Positions 54,813 through 64,000 of a stretch of 64,000 nucleotides of DNA are shown here, in pieces (the stretch's first letter is position 1; each line of letters opens with the position of its first letter). A program made the translations under genes and the position numbers. The notes beneath the pieces were generated by a model. It searched no databases. It saw only the letters and a list, made by a program, of their open reading frames with translations, and was not told the DNA's origin. Location: the NCBI GenBank assembly GCA_963727495.1, contig CAVSGQ010000013.1, forward strand, positions 33,827 through 97,826. The letters are read 5' to 3'. This DNA comes from Actinophytocola sp963727495. Lineage in GTDB: Bacteria; Actinomycetota; Actinomycetes; Mycobacteriales; Pseudonocardiaceae.

Positions 54813-55839
54813 CCACGCTCAGCTCGGCGCGCAGGGCGTCGACGAGCAGCGCCGCGCGGGCGGGGTCGCGGACGGCGACCCTGATGTGGTCATCGGTCAG
54901 GCCGGGGAAGGTGTCCCCGCGGCGGACGGCGATCCCGCGGCGGCGCAGCGCGTCGCGGACGCGGGCGCCGCCGGGCACCCGCAGCAGCAGGAACGGCCCG
55001 GCGGCCGGCCGGTGCACCTCGACGCCGGGCAGGCCGGCCAGCGCGGCGGCGAGCTGCTCGCGGTGCGCGGCGCCGCGTTCCGCCGCGGCGTCGGCCTCCG
55101 CGACGGCGAGCGGCGAGGCGCACACCTCGACCGCGGCGAGCACGAGGGTGCCGACCGGCCAGTGCGCCCGGTGCGCGGTGAGCCGGCGCAGCAGCGCGGG
55201 CTCGGCGAGCGCGTAACCGGCCCGCAGGCCCGGCAGCGCCCACGTCTTGGTGAGGCTGCGCAGCACCAGCAGGCCGGGTACGCCGCCGGCGGCGAGCGAC
55301 TCGGGTTCGCCGGGCACCGCGTCCATGAACGCCTCGTCGACCACGAGGACGCGGCCGGGGCGCGCCAGCGCGCGGACGGTCGCCGCGGGGTGGAGCACCG
55401 AGGTCGGGTTGGTCGGGTTGCCGAGCACCACCAGGTCGGCATCGCCCGGCACCGACTCGGGGCGCAGCGCGTAGCCGTCGTCCTCGGTGAGCATGACGTG
55501 GTGCACCGGCACGCCGGCCTGGCGCAGCGCGACCTCCGGCTCGGTGAACGACGGGTGCACGAGCGCGGCCTTCGCCGGGGCGAGCGCGGGCAGCAGCGCG
55601 AAGCCCTCGGCGGCGCCGGCGAGCACCAGCACCTCGTCGATCCCCCGGCCGTGCCGCGCGGCCACCGCCCGGCGCGCCTCCAGGTCGTCCTCTGTGGACG
55701 GATAGTTGCCGATCCGGTCGAGCGCGTCCACCAGGTGCTCGCGCAGCCACGCCGGCGGCCCGTCGCCGCGGACGTTGACCGCGAAGTCCTCGAGCCCCGG
55801 CGCCGCGTCCACGTCGCCGTGGTGCCGCAGGTCGGTCAT
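54799..55839 (-). CDS. cobC: CobC-like PLP aminotransferase (threonine-phosphate decarboxylase type)
   Basis: A 346-aa fold-type I PLP enzyme like Rv2231c and CobC/CobD of cobalamin synthesis. NPTNPTSVLHP and VVDEAFMDAVPGE hold the cofactor-binding Asn and Asp, and the Schiff-base Lys is in RSLTKTWALPGLRAGYA. It could supply (R)-1-amino-2-propanol phosphate or act as a histidinol-phosphate aminotransferase; the neighbouring ribazole-phosphatase fusion favours cobalamin. The ATG overlaps the AraC stop. Confidence 0.87.
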   Translation of the reverse strand: MTDLRHHGDVDAAPGLEDFAVNVRGDGPPAWLREHLVDALDRIGNYPSTEDDLEARRAVAARHGRGIDEVLVLAGAAEGFALLPALAPAKAALVHPSFTEPEVALRQAGVPVHHVMLTEDDGYALRPESVPGDADLVVLGNPTNPTSVLHPAATVRALARPGRVLVVDEAFMDAVPGEPESLAAGGVPGLLVLRSLTKTWALPGLRAGYALAEPALLRRLTAHRAHWPVGTLVLAAVEVCASPLAVAEADAAAERGAAHREQLAAALAGLPGVEVHRPAAGPFLLLRVPGGARVRDALRRRGIAVRRGDTFPGLTDDHIRVAVRDPARAALLVDALRAELSVEAAQ

Positions 55840-56630
55840 CCGCCGGATCCTACGTACCGGGCGGGACCGACGCCGAGCAGGCGGGTGAAGTGCCGCGTCA
55901 GGTGAGCCTGGTCGTAGAAGCCGGCGAGCGTCGCGGCGGAGGCCGGCGGGTGCCCGTCGAGCAGGTGGCCGCGGGCGATCTCGAGCCGGCGGCCGGTGAC
56001 GTAGCGGTGCGGCGGGATGCCGAACTCCCGGCTGAACGCCCGCACGAGCGAGGTCGGGTGCGCGTCGAGGACGGCGGCCGCCTCGTCGAGCGTCACCGCC
56101 GCGGGCAGCCGGGCGTCGATGAGGTCGCGCAGCCCGCGGGCCAGGCCGGGCCGGTGTGGCGGGGGCGGGGTGCCGGGCCGCAGGTGGCCGGCGAGCCGCT
56201 CGGCGACGAACGCGAGCCTGCCGGCCGCCTCGAGGTCCTCGGTGCGCCGGGAGAGGACCTGGTGCAACTGGTGGATGCGGGTGCGCAGCAGCGGGTCGGG
56301 CAGGCTCGGGTGGTCGACGGCCGGGCCGACGAGGGTGTCGTCGAGGACGGTGCGGTCGAGGTAGAGCACGCGTTTGCGGAAGCCCTCCGGGCGCACCGAG
56401 CGGCCGTCGTGCGGCACGCCCGGCGGCAGCAGCGTGACGGCGTCGCCGGTGGCGCCGTGGTCGTGCCGGTCGAGGTCGTAGCGCACCACGCCGTAGTCGA
56501 CGATCAGCAGCGTCCAGGCGTCGTGCGTGTGCGAAGGGTAGGCGTGCGAGGTGAAGTGCGCGTGGAACACCTCCTGGATGCCGGCGACCGAGGGGTGCCA
56601 CGCGGTGATGTCCGGGCGGGTGCCGGTCAT
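55836..56630 (-). CDS. AraC-family transcriptional regulator
   Basis: A 264-aa regulator. The N-terminal cupin-like ligand domain (SHTHDAWTLLIVDYG) is followed by two C-terminal helix-turn-helices (AVTLDEAAAVLDAHPTSLVR and GFYDQAHLTRHFTRLLG). It overlaps the aminotransferase gene by 4 bp and is divergent from DUF2000, a common arrangement in which the AraC protein controls the DUF2000 gene. Confidence 0.9.
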   Translation of the reverse strand: MTGTRPDITAWHPSVAGIQEVFHAHFTSHAYPSHTHDAWTLLIVDYGVVRYDLDRHDHGATGDAVTLLPPGVPHDGRSVRPEGFRKRVLYLDRTVLDDTLVGPAVDHPSLPDPLLRTRIHQLHQVLSRRTEDLEAAGRLAFVAERLAGHLRPGTPPPPHRPGLARGLRDLIDARLPAAVTLDEAAAVLDAHPTSLVRAFSREFGIPPHRYVTGRRLEIARGHLLDGHPPASAATLAGFYDQAHLTRHFTRLLGVGPARYVGSGG

Positions 56631-56679
56631 GCAAGGAACGTACAAGACCGGGGCGCCTCCGCGCCGCCACCCTGACCAG

Positions 56680-57089
56680 GTGCGATTCGAGACCAAGATC
56701 GCCGTCGTGATCCGCGACGACCTGGCGGGGTGGCAGCGCCTGAACGTGTGCGCGTTCCTGGTGAGCGGCATCGCGGCGGCCGTGCCCGAGCTGATCGGCG
56801 AGCCGTACGCGGACGCCGACGGCACGAAGTACCTGGCGATGTTCGACCGGCCCGTGCTCGTCTTCGAGGCGGCGGCGGGCGTGCTGACCGCGGCGCACGC
56901 CCGGGCGCTCTCCCGCGGCCTGCCGATGTCGATCTTCACCGCCGACCTGTTCGCGACGGGCAACGACGAGGACAACCGCGCCGCGGTGCGCGCGGTCGGG
57001 AGGGACCGGCTGGACCTGGCCGGCCTCGCCGTGCACGGGCCGCGCAACGCGGTGGACAAGATCGTCAAGGTGTGCGCATGCATCCTTGA
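56680..57089 (+). CDS. DUF2000 family protein, frameshift near the 3' end
   Basis: About 136 aa: RFETKIAVVIRDDLAGWQRL, YADADGTKYLAMF, LFATGNDEDNRAAV and GPRNAVDKIVK are typical of DUF2000, which is predicted to be a peptidyl-tRNA hydrolase II-like fold of unknown function. One base seems to be missing after the AAG near 57069. Restoring it gives the family-like ending GVRMHP and a stop at 57087-57089. GTG 56680 is the start. Confidence 0.8.
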
Positions 57090-57167
57090 CGATCCGCCGC
57101 GGCGAAGTTGGCCGCGCCGGCGGACATGGCCCTTGCCGAGTGGCGGTGATCGGGCAGACTCGCGTAC

Positions 57168-57626
57168 GTGCACGTGTGTTTCGTCTGTTCCGGCAACATC
57201 TGTCGCTCGCCCATGGCGGCGCTCGTCTTCGCGTCGGTGCTTGAGGAGGAGGGACTGGCCGACCGGGTGCGCGTGACCAGCGCGGGAACCTGGCCGGGGC
57301 ACGTGGGTCAGCCGGCCGACCGGCGGGCGCGGCGGCGCGCCGTCGGCGCACGGCTACCCGACCGGTCATGTCGCGGCGCACGTGGGGCCGGAGCACCTGT
57401 CAGCGGATCTGCTGGTCGCGCTGGACAGCGGGCATTTCGCGGAACTGCACGACCTACTCGACGGCGACGATGTCGAGGTGCGGCTGCTGCGCTCGTTCGA
57501 CCCGGACGCCGACGGTGTGGACGTGGCGGACCCGTATACGGCGACGACACCGGGTTCGAGGACGTGCTCGGCCAGGTGGAGGCCGCGATGCCGGGGTTGG
57601 TCGAGTGGGTGCGCAAGCGGACCTGA
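57168..57626 (+). CDS. low-molecular-weight protein tyrosine phosphatase (PtpA-like), two frameshifts
   Basis: The N-terminus has the P-loop CSGNICRSPMA (C-X5-R) of LMW-PTPs. The middle (AAHVGPEHLSADLLVALDSG; DADGVDVADPY) is in another frame, and the end (DTGFEDVLGQVEAAMPGLVEW) returns to the first. Joining at about 57325 and 57537 rebuilds a normal protein of about 153 aa, including the general-acid Asp in DPY. It matches Rv2234 (ptpA) by position just before SURF1. The frame breaks look like base-call errors. Confidence 0.82.
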   Translation: MHVCFVCSGNICRSPMAALVFASVLEEEGLADRVRVTSAGTWPGHVGQPADRRARRRAVGARLPDRSCRGARGAGAPVSGSAGRAGQRAFRGTARPTRRRRCRGAAAALVRPGRRRCGRGGPVYGDDTGFEDVLGQVEAAMPGLVEWVRKRT

Positions 57627-58497
57627 GCGCCCGCGGAGGCGGTGGCGGGGCTCCTCGGCCGGGACGTGGTCGGAGTGGCGCCGTTGGGTGGCGCGTACCG
57701 AATCCGCCTCGCGGGCGACACGACCCCCCGTGGTCGCGAAGCGACATCTTCGAGGCAAGCGCGGTCGAGGCGGAAGTGGCGGGCCTGCGGTGGCTGAGGG
57801 CGGCCAACACCCCCCCGACCTCCAGCCTGGCGCCGGGCACCGACATTGTCTCGCGGGCCTCGGGTGCCTGCCGTTTTCGGTTTTGACGAGCAGTGGCTCG
57901 TGATGGAGGTCGTGCCGGCCGGGCGGGCGTCCGCCGTCGCGGCCGAGGAGTTCGGGCGGGAGTTGGCCGCCCTGCATCGGATCGGCGCCGGTGCTTTTCG
58001 CGTGGCGCCGCCGGACGGGCCCGTGGACGCCTGGATCGGGCCTGCGCCCATGCGAAACGTCACCGGGACGCGGTGGCCCGAGTGGTATGCCGAGCATCGG
58101 TGCTTCCACGTTCGCCGGGCCGTTGACCTCGGTGTTCTTCATGAGCCCAGGGTTGTCGAGGACGTCTGCGCGCGGATCGGGGACATCGCCGGCCGGATGA
58201 GCCGCCCGCACGGCTGCATGGGGATCTCTGGAGTGGGAACGTGCTCTTCGGCGACGGTCACGTGTGGCTCATCGACCCGGCGGCGCACGGCGGGCATCGG
58301 GAGACCACCTCGCGATGCTGCATCTGTTCGGGTGTTCGCACCTCGAGCGGATCGTCGCCGCGTATCACGAGAGTGCGCCCCTGGCCGATGGGTGGCGGGA
58401 GCGGACGCCCTCCACCAGCTGTTTCCGCTGCTCGTCCACACCGTCCTGTTTGGGGGTGGGTATGGGGCCCAAGCCGTCGCCGCCGCTCGGTCTCTAG
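57624..58497 (+). pseudogene. fructosamine kinase / aminoglycoside phosphotransferase-family gene, many frameshifts
   Basis: Fragments in all three frames read as one kinase: SGGAYRIRLA-like N-terminus, VVAKRHLRG (ATP Lys), SAVEAEVAGLRWLRAANTP, LVMEVVPAGRASAVAAEEFG, LLHGDLWSGN-like catalytic loop, NVLFGDGHVWLIDPAAHGGH (metal Asp), and a C-terminal AMLHLFGCSHLERIVAAYH. At least six single-base shifts occur in 870 bp. The family phosphorylates ketosamines to repair glycated proteins. It may be intact in the real genome. Confidence 0.65.
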
Positions 58498-58498
58498 C

Positions 58499-59060
58499 AT
58501 GAGACGCGTGCGGCTGCGGTTGTTGCTTCGCCCCGGATGGTTGGCGCTGACGGCGTTGGTGCTGGTCTTCGCCGCTGTCTGCTTCACCCTGCTGTCGCCA
58601 TGGCAGTTCCGTCGGCACGAGGAGCGGTCCACCACCAACAACGCGCTCGCTGCCTCTGCCAACGCCACGCCGGTGGACATCGACACTGTCCTTTCCGCTG
58701 GTCAGGCCCCTGGACCGGGGACCGAGTGGCGGACTGTGCAGGTGACCGGGCGGTATCTCGCCGAAGACGAGGTCGTCGCGCGGTTGCGGACCGTGCTGGG
58801 GCAGGCCGCGTTCGAGGTGTTGACGCCGTTCCGGCTCGCGGACACCTCGGTCGTGCTCGTCGACCGCGGGTACGTGCGCCCGGTGCAGGGTGACCAGGCC
58901 GTCGCCGTGCCGGACTTCGCCAGGCCGCCCGGCGGCACCGTAACGCTTACCGCCCGCCTGCGTGCCGACGAGCGGGACCCGCGGAACCGGCCACCCGAGC
59001 GCCGGGATGGCCGGCTGCAGGTCTACGCCGTCGGGGCCGGGGTCGTCGAGACGCGACCGG
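58499..59060 (+). CDS. SURF1 cytochrome oxidase assembly factor, C-terminus missing
   Basis: About 187 aa of a SURF1 protein (Rv2235 type). An N-terminal membrane helix (LLLRPGWLALTALVLVFAAV) and the LLSPWQFRRHEER motif are followed by VTGRYLAEDEV and VLVDRGYVRP. The usual second half, with the final membrane helix, is absent. Sequence identity stops near 59035-59065, where the frame runs on into a DHDPS-family protein of alphaproteobacterial type. The true stop is therefore not in this window. Confidence 0.8.
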
Positions 59061-59064
59061 TCTC

Positions 59065-59976
59065 GACATCCGGCCCGGTCGTTGCGCCGCTGACGCCGTT
59101 CACGGCCGACCTCACCGTCGACGACGCGGGGCTCAAGCGGCAGGTCGATTACGTGGTCAAGGATTGCCGCGCCACCATGGTGGTCGCCGCCGGGGTCGAG
59201 ACCCAGGAATACACGTATCTGAGCTTCGATCAGCGCCGGGCGCTGATCCGCCGCACCATCGAACTGGTCGACGGCCGTGTGCCGGTGATGGTCGGCATCT
59301 CGCATCCCTCGTTCAAGACCGCGATTTCGCTGGCGCACGAGGCGGAACAGCTCGGCGCCGCCGCGGTGCAGCTGCTGGCGCCGCTGCGCCCATTCGCCGG
59401 CCCGCCGACGCAAGCCGACCTGATCGCCTACTACGAGGCCGTGGGGCGCGAGACCAAACTGCCGATCACGCTCTACCTCAATCCCGGGCCGGGCGCGGAC
59501 GTCTCGATTCCCGACACCATCGCGCTGGCGAAGCTGCCGTGCATCCAGCTCGATCAAGGAAAGCTCGCGCGATCTCGCGCGGGTGTCGCGGCTGATCGTC
59601 GAGATCGACCGTGCCGGCCATGCGCGTTACTGCACCACCATGCAGATGCTGTTCGCCTCGCTGATGCTCGGCGGCTCCGGCGCCACCATGCCGCCGCCGG
59701 GATCGGAGATCGCGCGGCATGTGATCGATGCATTTCTGGCCAAGGACTACGCGCGCGCCGCCGAGATCCAATTGCAGTTCGCGCTGTTCCCGTCGAAGTG
59801 GATGCATCGCGGACTGGCGCCGGCCATGAAGGCGGCGATGAACCTGATCGGCGTGGCGACCGGCGATCCCTATCCGCCCTACGTGCCGCTGTCGCGCGAG
59901 GAGATCGCAAGCGCTGGCGGAAGTCCTGAAGACCACGGTTCTGGCGCACCGCCTGTCGGTGACGGCAGCGGCGTGA
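59065..59976 (+). CDS. DHDPS/NAL-family aldolase, 5' truncated, two frameshifts
   Basis: A dihydrodipicolinate synthase-like TIM-barrel protein starting in mid N-terminus (VVAPLTPFTADLTVD). The Tyr region is ITLYLNPGPG. After a frameshift near 59555 comes IKESSRDLARVSRL, with the Schiff-base Lys, and then the C-terminal helices to about 59976 after another shift near 59910. Such enzymes cleave or form 2-keto acids; the substrate here is unknown. Base use is alphaproteobacterial. The first residues are replaced by SURF1 sequence. Confidence 0.75.
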
Positions 59977-60006
59977 GTTTGAGTGCAGGTGAGAAAGTAG
60001 CAACGT

Positions 60007-60442
60007 ATGACACAGCAACAAGCAGCGCCGCCGACCACCCCTTACGGCGAGCCGATCTCACTCGCCGCGGCGAAGCAGGTGATGGCCGCAGCCGAGGCCG
60101 AAGCGGTGAACAACGGCTGGGGCGTCGGCATCGTGATCGTCGACTTCCGGCGGCAATCCGGTGATGTCGCAGCGGCTCGACAATGCGCAGCTCTCCGCGC
60201 TGCGGCTTGCGGAGGACAAGGCGCGCACGTCGATCGAGTTCCGCCGGTCCACCAAGGTGTTCGAGGATGCGGTCGGTGGCGGCGGGATTGGATTGCGCGT
60301 GCTGACGTTCGGCGCCTGCGTCGCCGAAGGCGGCGTGCCGATCGTTGCGAACGGCACGATCGTCGGCGCCATCGGGGTGTCCGGCGTCGCCTCGCATCAG
60401 GACGGGCAGGTGGCGATGGCGGGGGCCGCCGCGATCAAATGA
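60007..60442 (+). CDS. GlcG/HbpS-like heme-binding protein, one frameshift
   Basis: About 144 aa of the GlcG/HbpS (DUF336) family: PISLAAAKQVMAAAEAEA, VNNGWGVGIVIVD, ALRLAEDKARTSIEFRRST and the glycine-rich ending VGAIGVSGV. An extra base near 60146 (cttcc for ctcc) splits the frame. The family is often encoded beside oxidative catabolism genes, as here. Alphaproteobacterial base use. Confidence 0.75.
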
Positions 60443-60511
60443 TGCGTGGACGTCAGAAGATGCGCCAGGGATGGCCTATGGCAATGTCATTTCAAGGATA
60501 AGGGGCATCAC

Positions 60512-61477
60512 GTGAAGCTCGTTCTGTTCAAGACGGCATCGAACGCCGACCTTCGGCCCGGCGTGCTTACCGACCGTGGTGTGGTCGATGTCTCGTCAGC
60601 CGTGACGCTGAGCTACACGCCGCAACTGACCATGCAGGGGATCATCGACGATTTCGATCGCCTGCGCCCGGCATTGGAAAAGCTTGCGGCGAGCGGCAGC
60701 GCGATGCCGCTCGCCGACGTGCGTCTGGGCCGCCGCTGCCGCGGCCGGGCAAGATCCTCGCCTGCATCGCCAACTACTGGGAGCATGCGCAGCGGGAGCC
60801 GCGTCCGCTCAACATGTTCATGAAGAACCCCGACGCCGTGATCGGCCCGGGCGACACCATCATGCTGCCGGAATACACCGTGCCGTGGATCTTCATGCAC
60901 GAGGCCGAGCTTGCGCTGGTGATGAAGGGGCCGGCCAAGATGGTGAAGGCGAAGGACTGGCGCAGCGCCGTGTTCGGCTACACCACGCTGATCGATGTCT
61001 CGGCGCGCGAGCAGGGACGCCGCACCTGGCCGGCAACGCCGCTGACGAGCTGGCTCGGCAAGTCGTTCGACACTTTCGCGCCGATCGGCCCGTGCATCGC
61101 CACAGCCGATGAGATTGAGGACCCCAACGATCTGATCGTGCGGTTCTGGAACGACGGCGCAGTTGCGCCACAACTACAACACCGACGACATGGAGCATCG
61201 CGTGCCGGAACTGATCGAGTTCGCCACCACGGTGATGACCATGAACTCCGGCGATCTGATCGCCTGCGGCACCAACCACGAGGGACTGGGCGCGGTGCAG
61301 GACGGCGAGACGGTTGAGATCGAAATTCAGAAGATCGGCAAGATGGCGCTCAAGGTCGCCGATCCGCTCAAGCGCACATGGGAACGCGGCGTCTACATGG
61401 GCGTCAATTCGACCAACCCCGAAGCGGTCAAGCGGCATCGGCCGCAGGGCGATCAGACCGCGACCGGGGCAATCTGA
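60512..61477 (+). CDS. fumarylacetoacetate hydrolase-family protein, two frameshifts
   Basis: About 322 aa. KLVLFKTASNADLRPGV begins the protein. The FAH catalytic part has MHEAELALVMKG (metal Glu), VFGYTTLIDVSAREQ (Asp), LGKSFDTFAPIGP (Lys) and TMNSGDLIACGTNHEG. Frames shift near 60735 and 61158. Members hydrolyse or decarboxylate acylpyruvates and 2-oxo-diacids in aromatic degradation. GTG 60512 is the start. It lies in a run with the DHDPS-family and GlcG-like genes. Confidence 0.78.
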
Positions 61478-61498
61478 GGCAAGCGCGATCTCTCCGTT

Positions 61499-61645
61499 TG
61501 TCGTCCCGGCCAAGTGACCCGGACTTGATCCGGGGGAACGCGAGCCCGGGACCCATAACCACCGAGTGTTTGATGGGGCACCAGCCGTGCCGCACAACTT
61601 GGACAGGGATTATGGGTCCCGCCTTCGCGGGGACGACGACGGCTG
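61499..61645. repeat. Bradyrhizobiaceae-type intergenic inverted repeat
   Basis: gtcgtcccg...cgggacccataa is matched downstream by ttatgggtcccg...cggggacgac. This palindromic dispersed repeat is characteristic of Bradyrhizobium and Rhodopseudomonas intergenic regions and foreign to Actinobacteria. Confidence 0.7.
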
Positions 61646-61674
61646 AGTGTGCTGGACCGTCTCCTCAAAAACCC

Positions 61675-62467
61675 TCAATCCCAAAACGCGAAGGTCCGCG
61701 TCTCGATGCTTTCGCGCGGCGGGGCGTCGGGCGGCGTGTTGGGGTCGTCGAATGCCGAGTGCGCGGTGAACCGCGCCGCCTTGGCTGTTGTCGGAATCGA
61801 ACACCTTGAACACCAGCGCCTCGTTGCGGGTCATCTCCGGGAAATAGAACCACACATGCGCCGGGTTGTAGGCGATGTGGTAGGTCTCGGCGGTGCGGTG
61901 CGTATAGCGGCGCTGCAGCAGGATGAAGCCTTCCTGCGGGGATCGTACGCGCGTCGCAGATGCCGAGCGGATCGATCAGCACATTGCCGCGGATCGGCCG
62001 CCAGACCTGGATGATCGCCCAGCGCTTCTGCATCCGTCTCTCGGCTTCTTCATCGCCGAGAATGTCGCGCAGCCGCTGCGGCGCCGATCGTTCGGTATAG
62101 TCGTTGTGAACGCCCTTGACCGGCGGGCGCGCATTGGTGGTGGTGCGCACCGCCTCATCGCCGGTGCGCAGCGTGTGATCGAACACAAGCACCTCGGACG
62201 CGCCGGAATGCGTCTTGATCAAGCTCGGCCATTTCCGGATCGTAGACTCGCTTGCGCTCCGCCGCGTCGGTGAAGTCCGTGACTTGGGTGTCGTGGCTCG
62301 ACGAATGCAAAGCCGTGGGTGTCGAGCTTGAAGGTGTCGCGCAACGGCCGGCCGTCGCGGACCGTCATCTCGTGCATTTGGTACTGCGCCCGAATGTCCT
62401 TGCCGGCCATCTCCGGCCAGTCGACATAATGTACCGGCGGCGTGCCGGTATCGATGATGTAGTTCAT
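61675..62467 (-). pseudogene. CmcJ/NvfI-family oxidoreductase-like gene, several frameshifts
   Basis: Pieces in three frames assemble into one protein. It starts MNYIIDTGTPPVHYVDWP and continues with VFDHTLRTGDEAVR, VHNDYTE and WAIIQVWRPIRGNVLIDPL. It then reads WFYFPEMTRNEALVFKVFDS, and SIETRTFAFWD ends at 61675. The HND and downstream His/Arg features fit the CmcJ/AsaB-type hydroxylase-like family. At least four shifts occur between 61750 and 62300. Substrate unknown. Confidence 0.65.
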
Positions 62468-62575
62468 CTGGACGCGGATGGTGTCGGTGACGGCTTGTCG
62501 GCGACGAGCTGCATGATAAGCGCCCCCCTTGGCTATGAGTGCCTGGCTTCCGAAGATCGTGATGTGGCCTCGCGC

Positions 62576-64000
62576 TCACCGGGTAGACTTCAGCTTGCCC
62601 CGCAGCACCTCGCCCCACTTCGCCTCGATCGCCCGCGCCTCGTCCAGCGAAATCGCCGACGCCGGTGGGAACGCGTCGCGCCACGGAAACGGTCGACAGG
62701 CATCGATGATGGCCTTGGAGTGCGAGGTGACACCGCGCTGCTTCGCCTCTTCCGGGATGCGCGGATCGAGAGCCGAACTCCAGGCGTTGCGGATGATGTC
62801 GATCTGCTCGGCCGGCTCGCAGCGCGTGGTCACCGCCCACATCACATCGGCGAGATTCGACGGGTCGATATCGTCGTCCACCACGACAACCAGCCGTCCC
62901 ATGTAGGTATGCGACGCCGCGATCAACGCCGCGCGCTTGGCATGGCCGTCGTAGCGCTGCTTGAGCGCGACCACGGTCATCAGCTGCGACACGTGCTGCC
63001 ATACGCCGGTGATGTCGGTCACGCCACCGGACTTCGAGATTGACTCCAGATGGTCGCGGCGCGGAACGGCAGGCCGAAGTGGAACCGCGGCGGCTTCATC
63101 GGCGGCGAGCCGAGCAGGATCGGATCGTTGCGATGATGCATGGCCTGCACGTGCATCACCGGGCTGGGCCGCTTGGTCGCGGCGTAGTAGCCGGTGAACT
63201 CGCCGAACGGACCTTCCAGCAAGGTCTCCTGGTCCGGCGGCAGCAATTCGCCCTCGAGGATGATCTCGGCCTGTGCCGGCAGCGGCAGGCCGGTGAGCGG
63301 GCCGTTGATCACCTCGATCGGGGCGCCTTTGATCGCGCCGGCAAAGTCGTATTCCGACTGTCCGGGCGGCAGGTACTCGAAGCCCGCAATGAACAGCGCC
63401 GGGTCCTCGCCGTTGACCACGGCGACCGGGCAAGCCCTTGCCCTGCTCCCAGTATTTGCGCGCGATGATCGCGCCGTGCCGTCCCTGGTGGTCGAACTGG
63501 ATCGTGACCCGTGTTCTTGCCATGCACCTGCACGCGATAGATCGAGGCATTGATCCAGCCGTTGTCCGGATCGCGCATGATCACGATCGAGCCGGAGCCG
63601 ATGAACGGCCCGCCGTCGTCGCGGTGCCAGACCGGCGCGGGGAACTGCTCGACATCGACGGCGTCGCCGGTCGCGGAGTTTTCCAGGAACGGCGCGTCGA
63701 TTCACCGGGATCGGCGGGCTGCGGCGTCAGGCTCTGGCGCTTGCGCATCCAGGCTTTGAGAATTTCCAGCGGCGGCAGCGACGGATCGAGACCGAGCGCC
63801 AGCGCCGCGCGTTGCGCATTGGTCGTCGTGTTGGTGAAGATGCGGAAGCCGGGCGCAAAGCCCTTGATATTGTCGAACAGCAGCGCCGGGCATTCGGGCA
63901 GGCCGGCGGCCACTTCGGTGATGCCGCCGATCTCGTGGAACGGATCGGCGCCGTCGACGCGGCGCAATGCGCCAAGCGCCTCGACCTGGGCGATGAACTC
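62576..64000 (-). pseudogene. UbiD-family decarboxylase, several frameshifts, 5' end beyond the window
   Basis: A UbiD-like (prenylated-FMN-dependent) decarboxylase. From the right edge: PALLFDNIKGFAPGFRIFTN, then GWINASIYRVQVHGKNT, VTIQFDHQGRHGAIIARKYW, GEDPALFIAGFEYLPPGQSE, PFGEFTGYYAATKRPSPVMH, VVVVDDDIDPSNLADVMWAV and a stop at 62576. Frames change near 63045, 63430, 63510 and 63690. UbiD enzymes (de)carboxylate aromatic or unsaturated acids. Its neighbours suggest one catabolic cluster. Confidence 0.75.

Noticed and set aside
58499..59929. Genuine SURF1-DapA fusion protein
   Set aside because: Both partners are truncated at the join and differ in phylogenetic character; a chimera explains it better.

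Overview
The window is high-GC actinobacterial chromosome from 1 to about 59.05 kb. Nearly every codon ends in G or C, starts are often GTG, and the family set is actinobacterial (WhiB7, UvrD2, GlnE, accessory SecA2, Hip1-like hydrolase, LprG/P55, F420-dependent enzyme, DUF4191). Gene order parallels the Mycobacterium tuberculosis Rv2219-Rv2235 neighbourhood, with uvrD2-whiB7 as in Rv3197A-Rv3198c. A Pseudonocardiaceae-type organism (Amycolatopsis or a relative) fits best; I infer this from content and did not run a search.

Layout. 0-1.1 kb: no confident gene, with a Gly-rich repeat frame at the left edge. 1.1-5.1 kb: Stf0 sulfotransferase, then whiB7 with an upstream ORF/terminator leader, and uvrD2. 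5.2-22.2 kb: nitrogen assimilation. It holds DUF4191, RDD protein, glnA1 (with a GlnR-like box) and glnE in a minus-strand run with a thioesterase, a class I amidotransferase, a GNAT and a hydrolase. A complete 16S-23S-5S operon follows, on the minus strand, and then glnA2. 22.2-34.3 kb: an MFS transporter/GlxA-like regulator pair, lprG-p55, Hip1-like protease/secA2, nadE and panB, separated by unusual intergenic repeat arrays. 34.3-41.7 kb: two DHFR-like reductases, glutathionyl-hydroquinone reductase family protein, prolyl aminopeptidase, metal-receptor protein, DUF4326, F420 reductase, RNB nuclease and a membrane protein.

41.7-51.1 kb: a compact minus-strand eight-gene locus resembling the envelope part of a type IV secretion system. 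It has a pilin-like peptide, a VirB4-like ATPase carrying a class 3-type intein in its P-loop, a VirB6/TrbL-like membrane protein, a VirB8/TcpC-like protein and a lytic transglycosylase-NlpC/P60 cell-wall hydrolase. No relaxase or coupling ATPase is visible. This is the strongest candidate for an undescribed system. 51.6-58.5 kb: rnpB, RNase H/phosphatase, zinc-ribbon protein, Nif3-like protein, CobC-like aminotransferase, an AraC regulator, DUF2000, a PtpA-like phosphatase, a fructosamine-kinase-like gene and SURF1.

59.05-64.0 kb looks alphaproteobacterial (Bradyrhizobium-like): DHDPS-family, GlcG-like, FAH-family, CmcJ/NvfI-family and UbiD-family genes, and a typical inverted intergenic repeat. 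SURF1 runs in frame into the DHDPS-family gene with both ends missing, and single-base frameshifts are dense from 56.7 kb onward. I read this as a chimeric or poorly polished contig part rather than real gene transfer, though only raw reads can decide.
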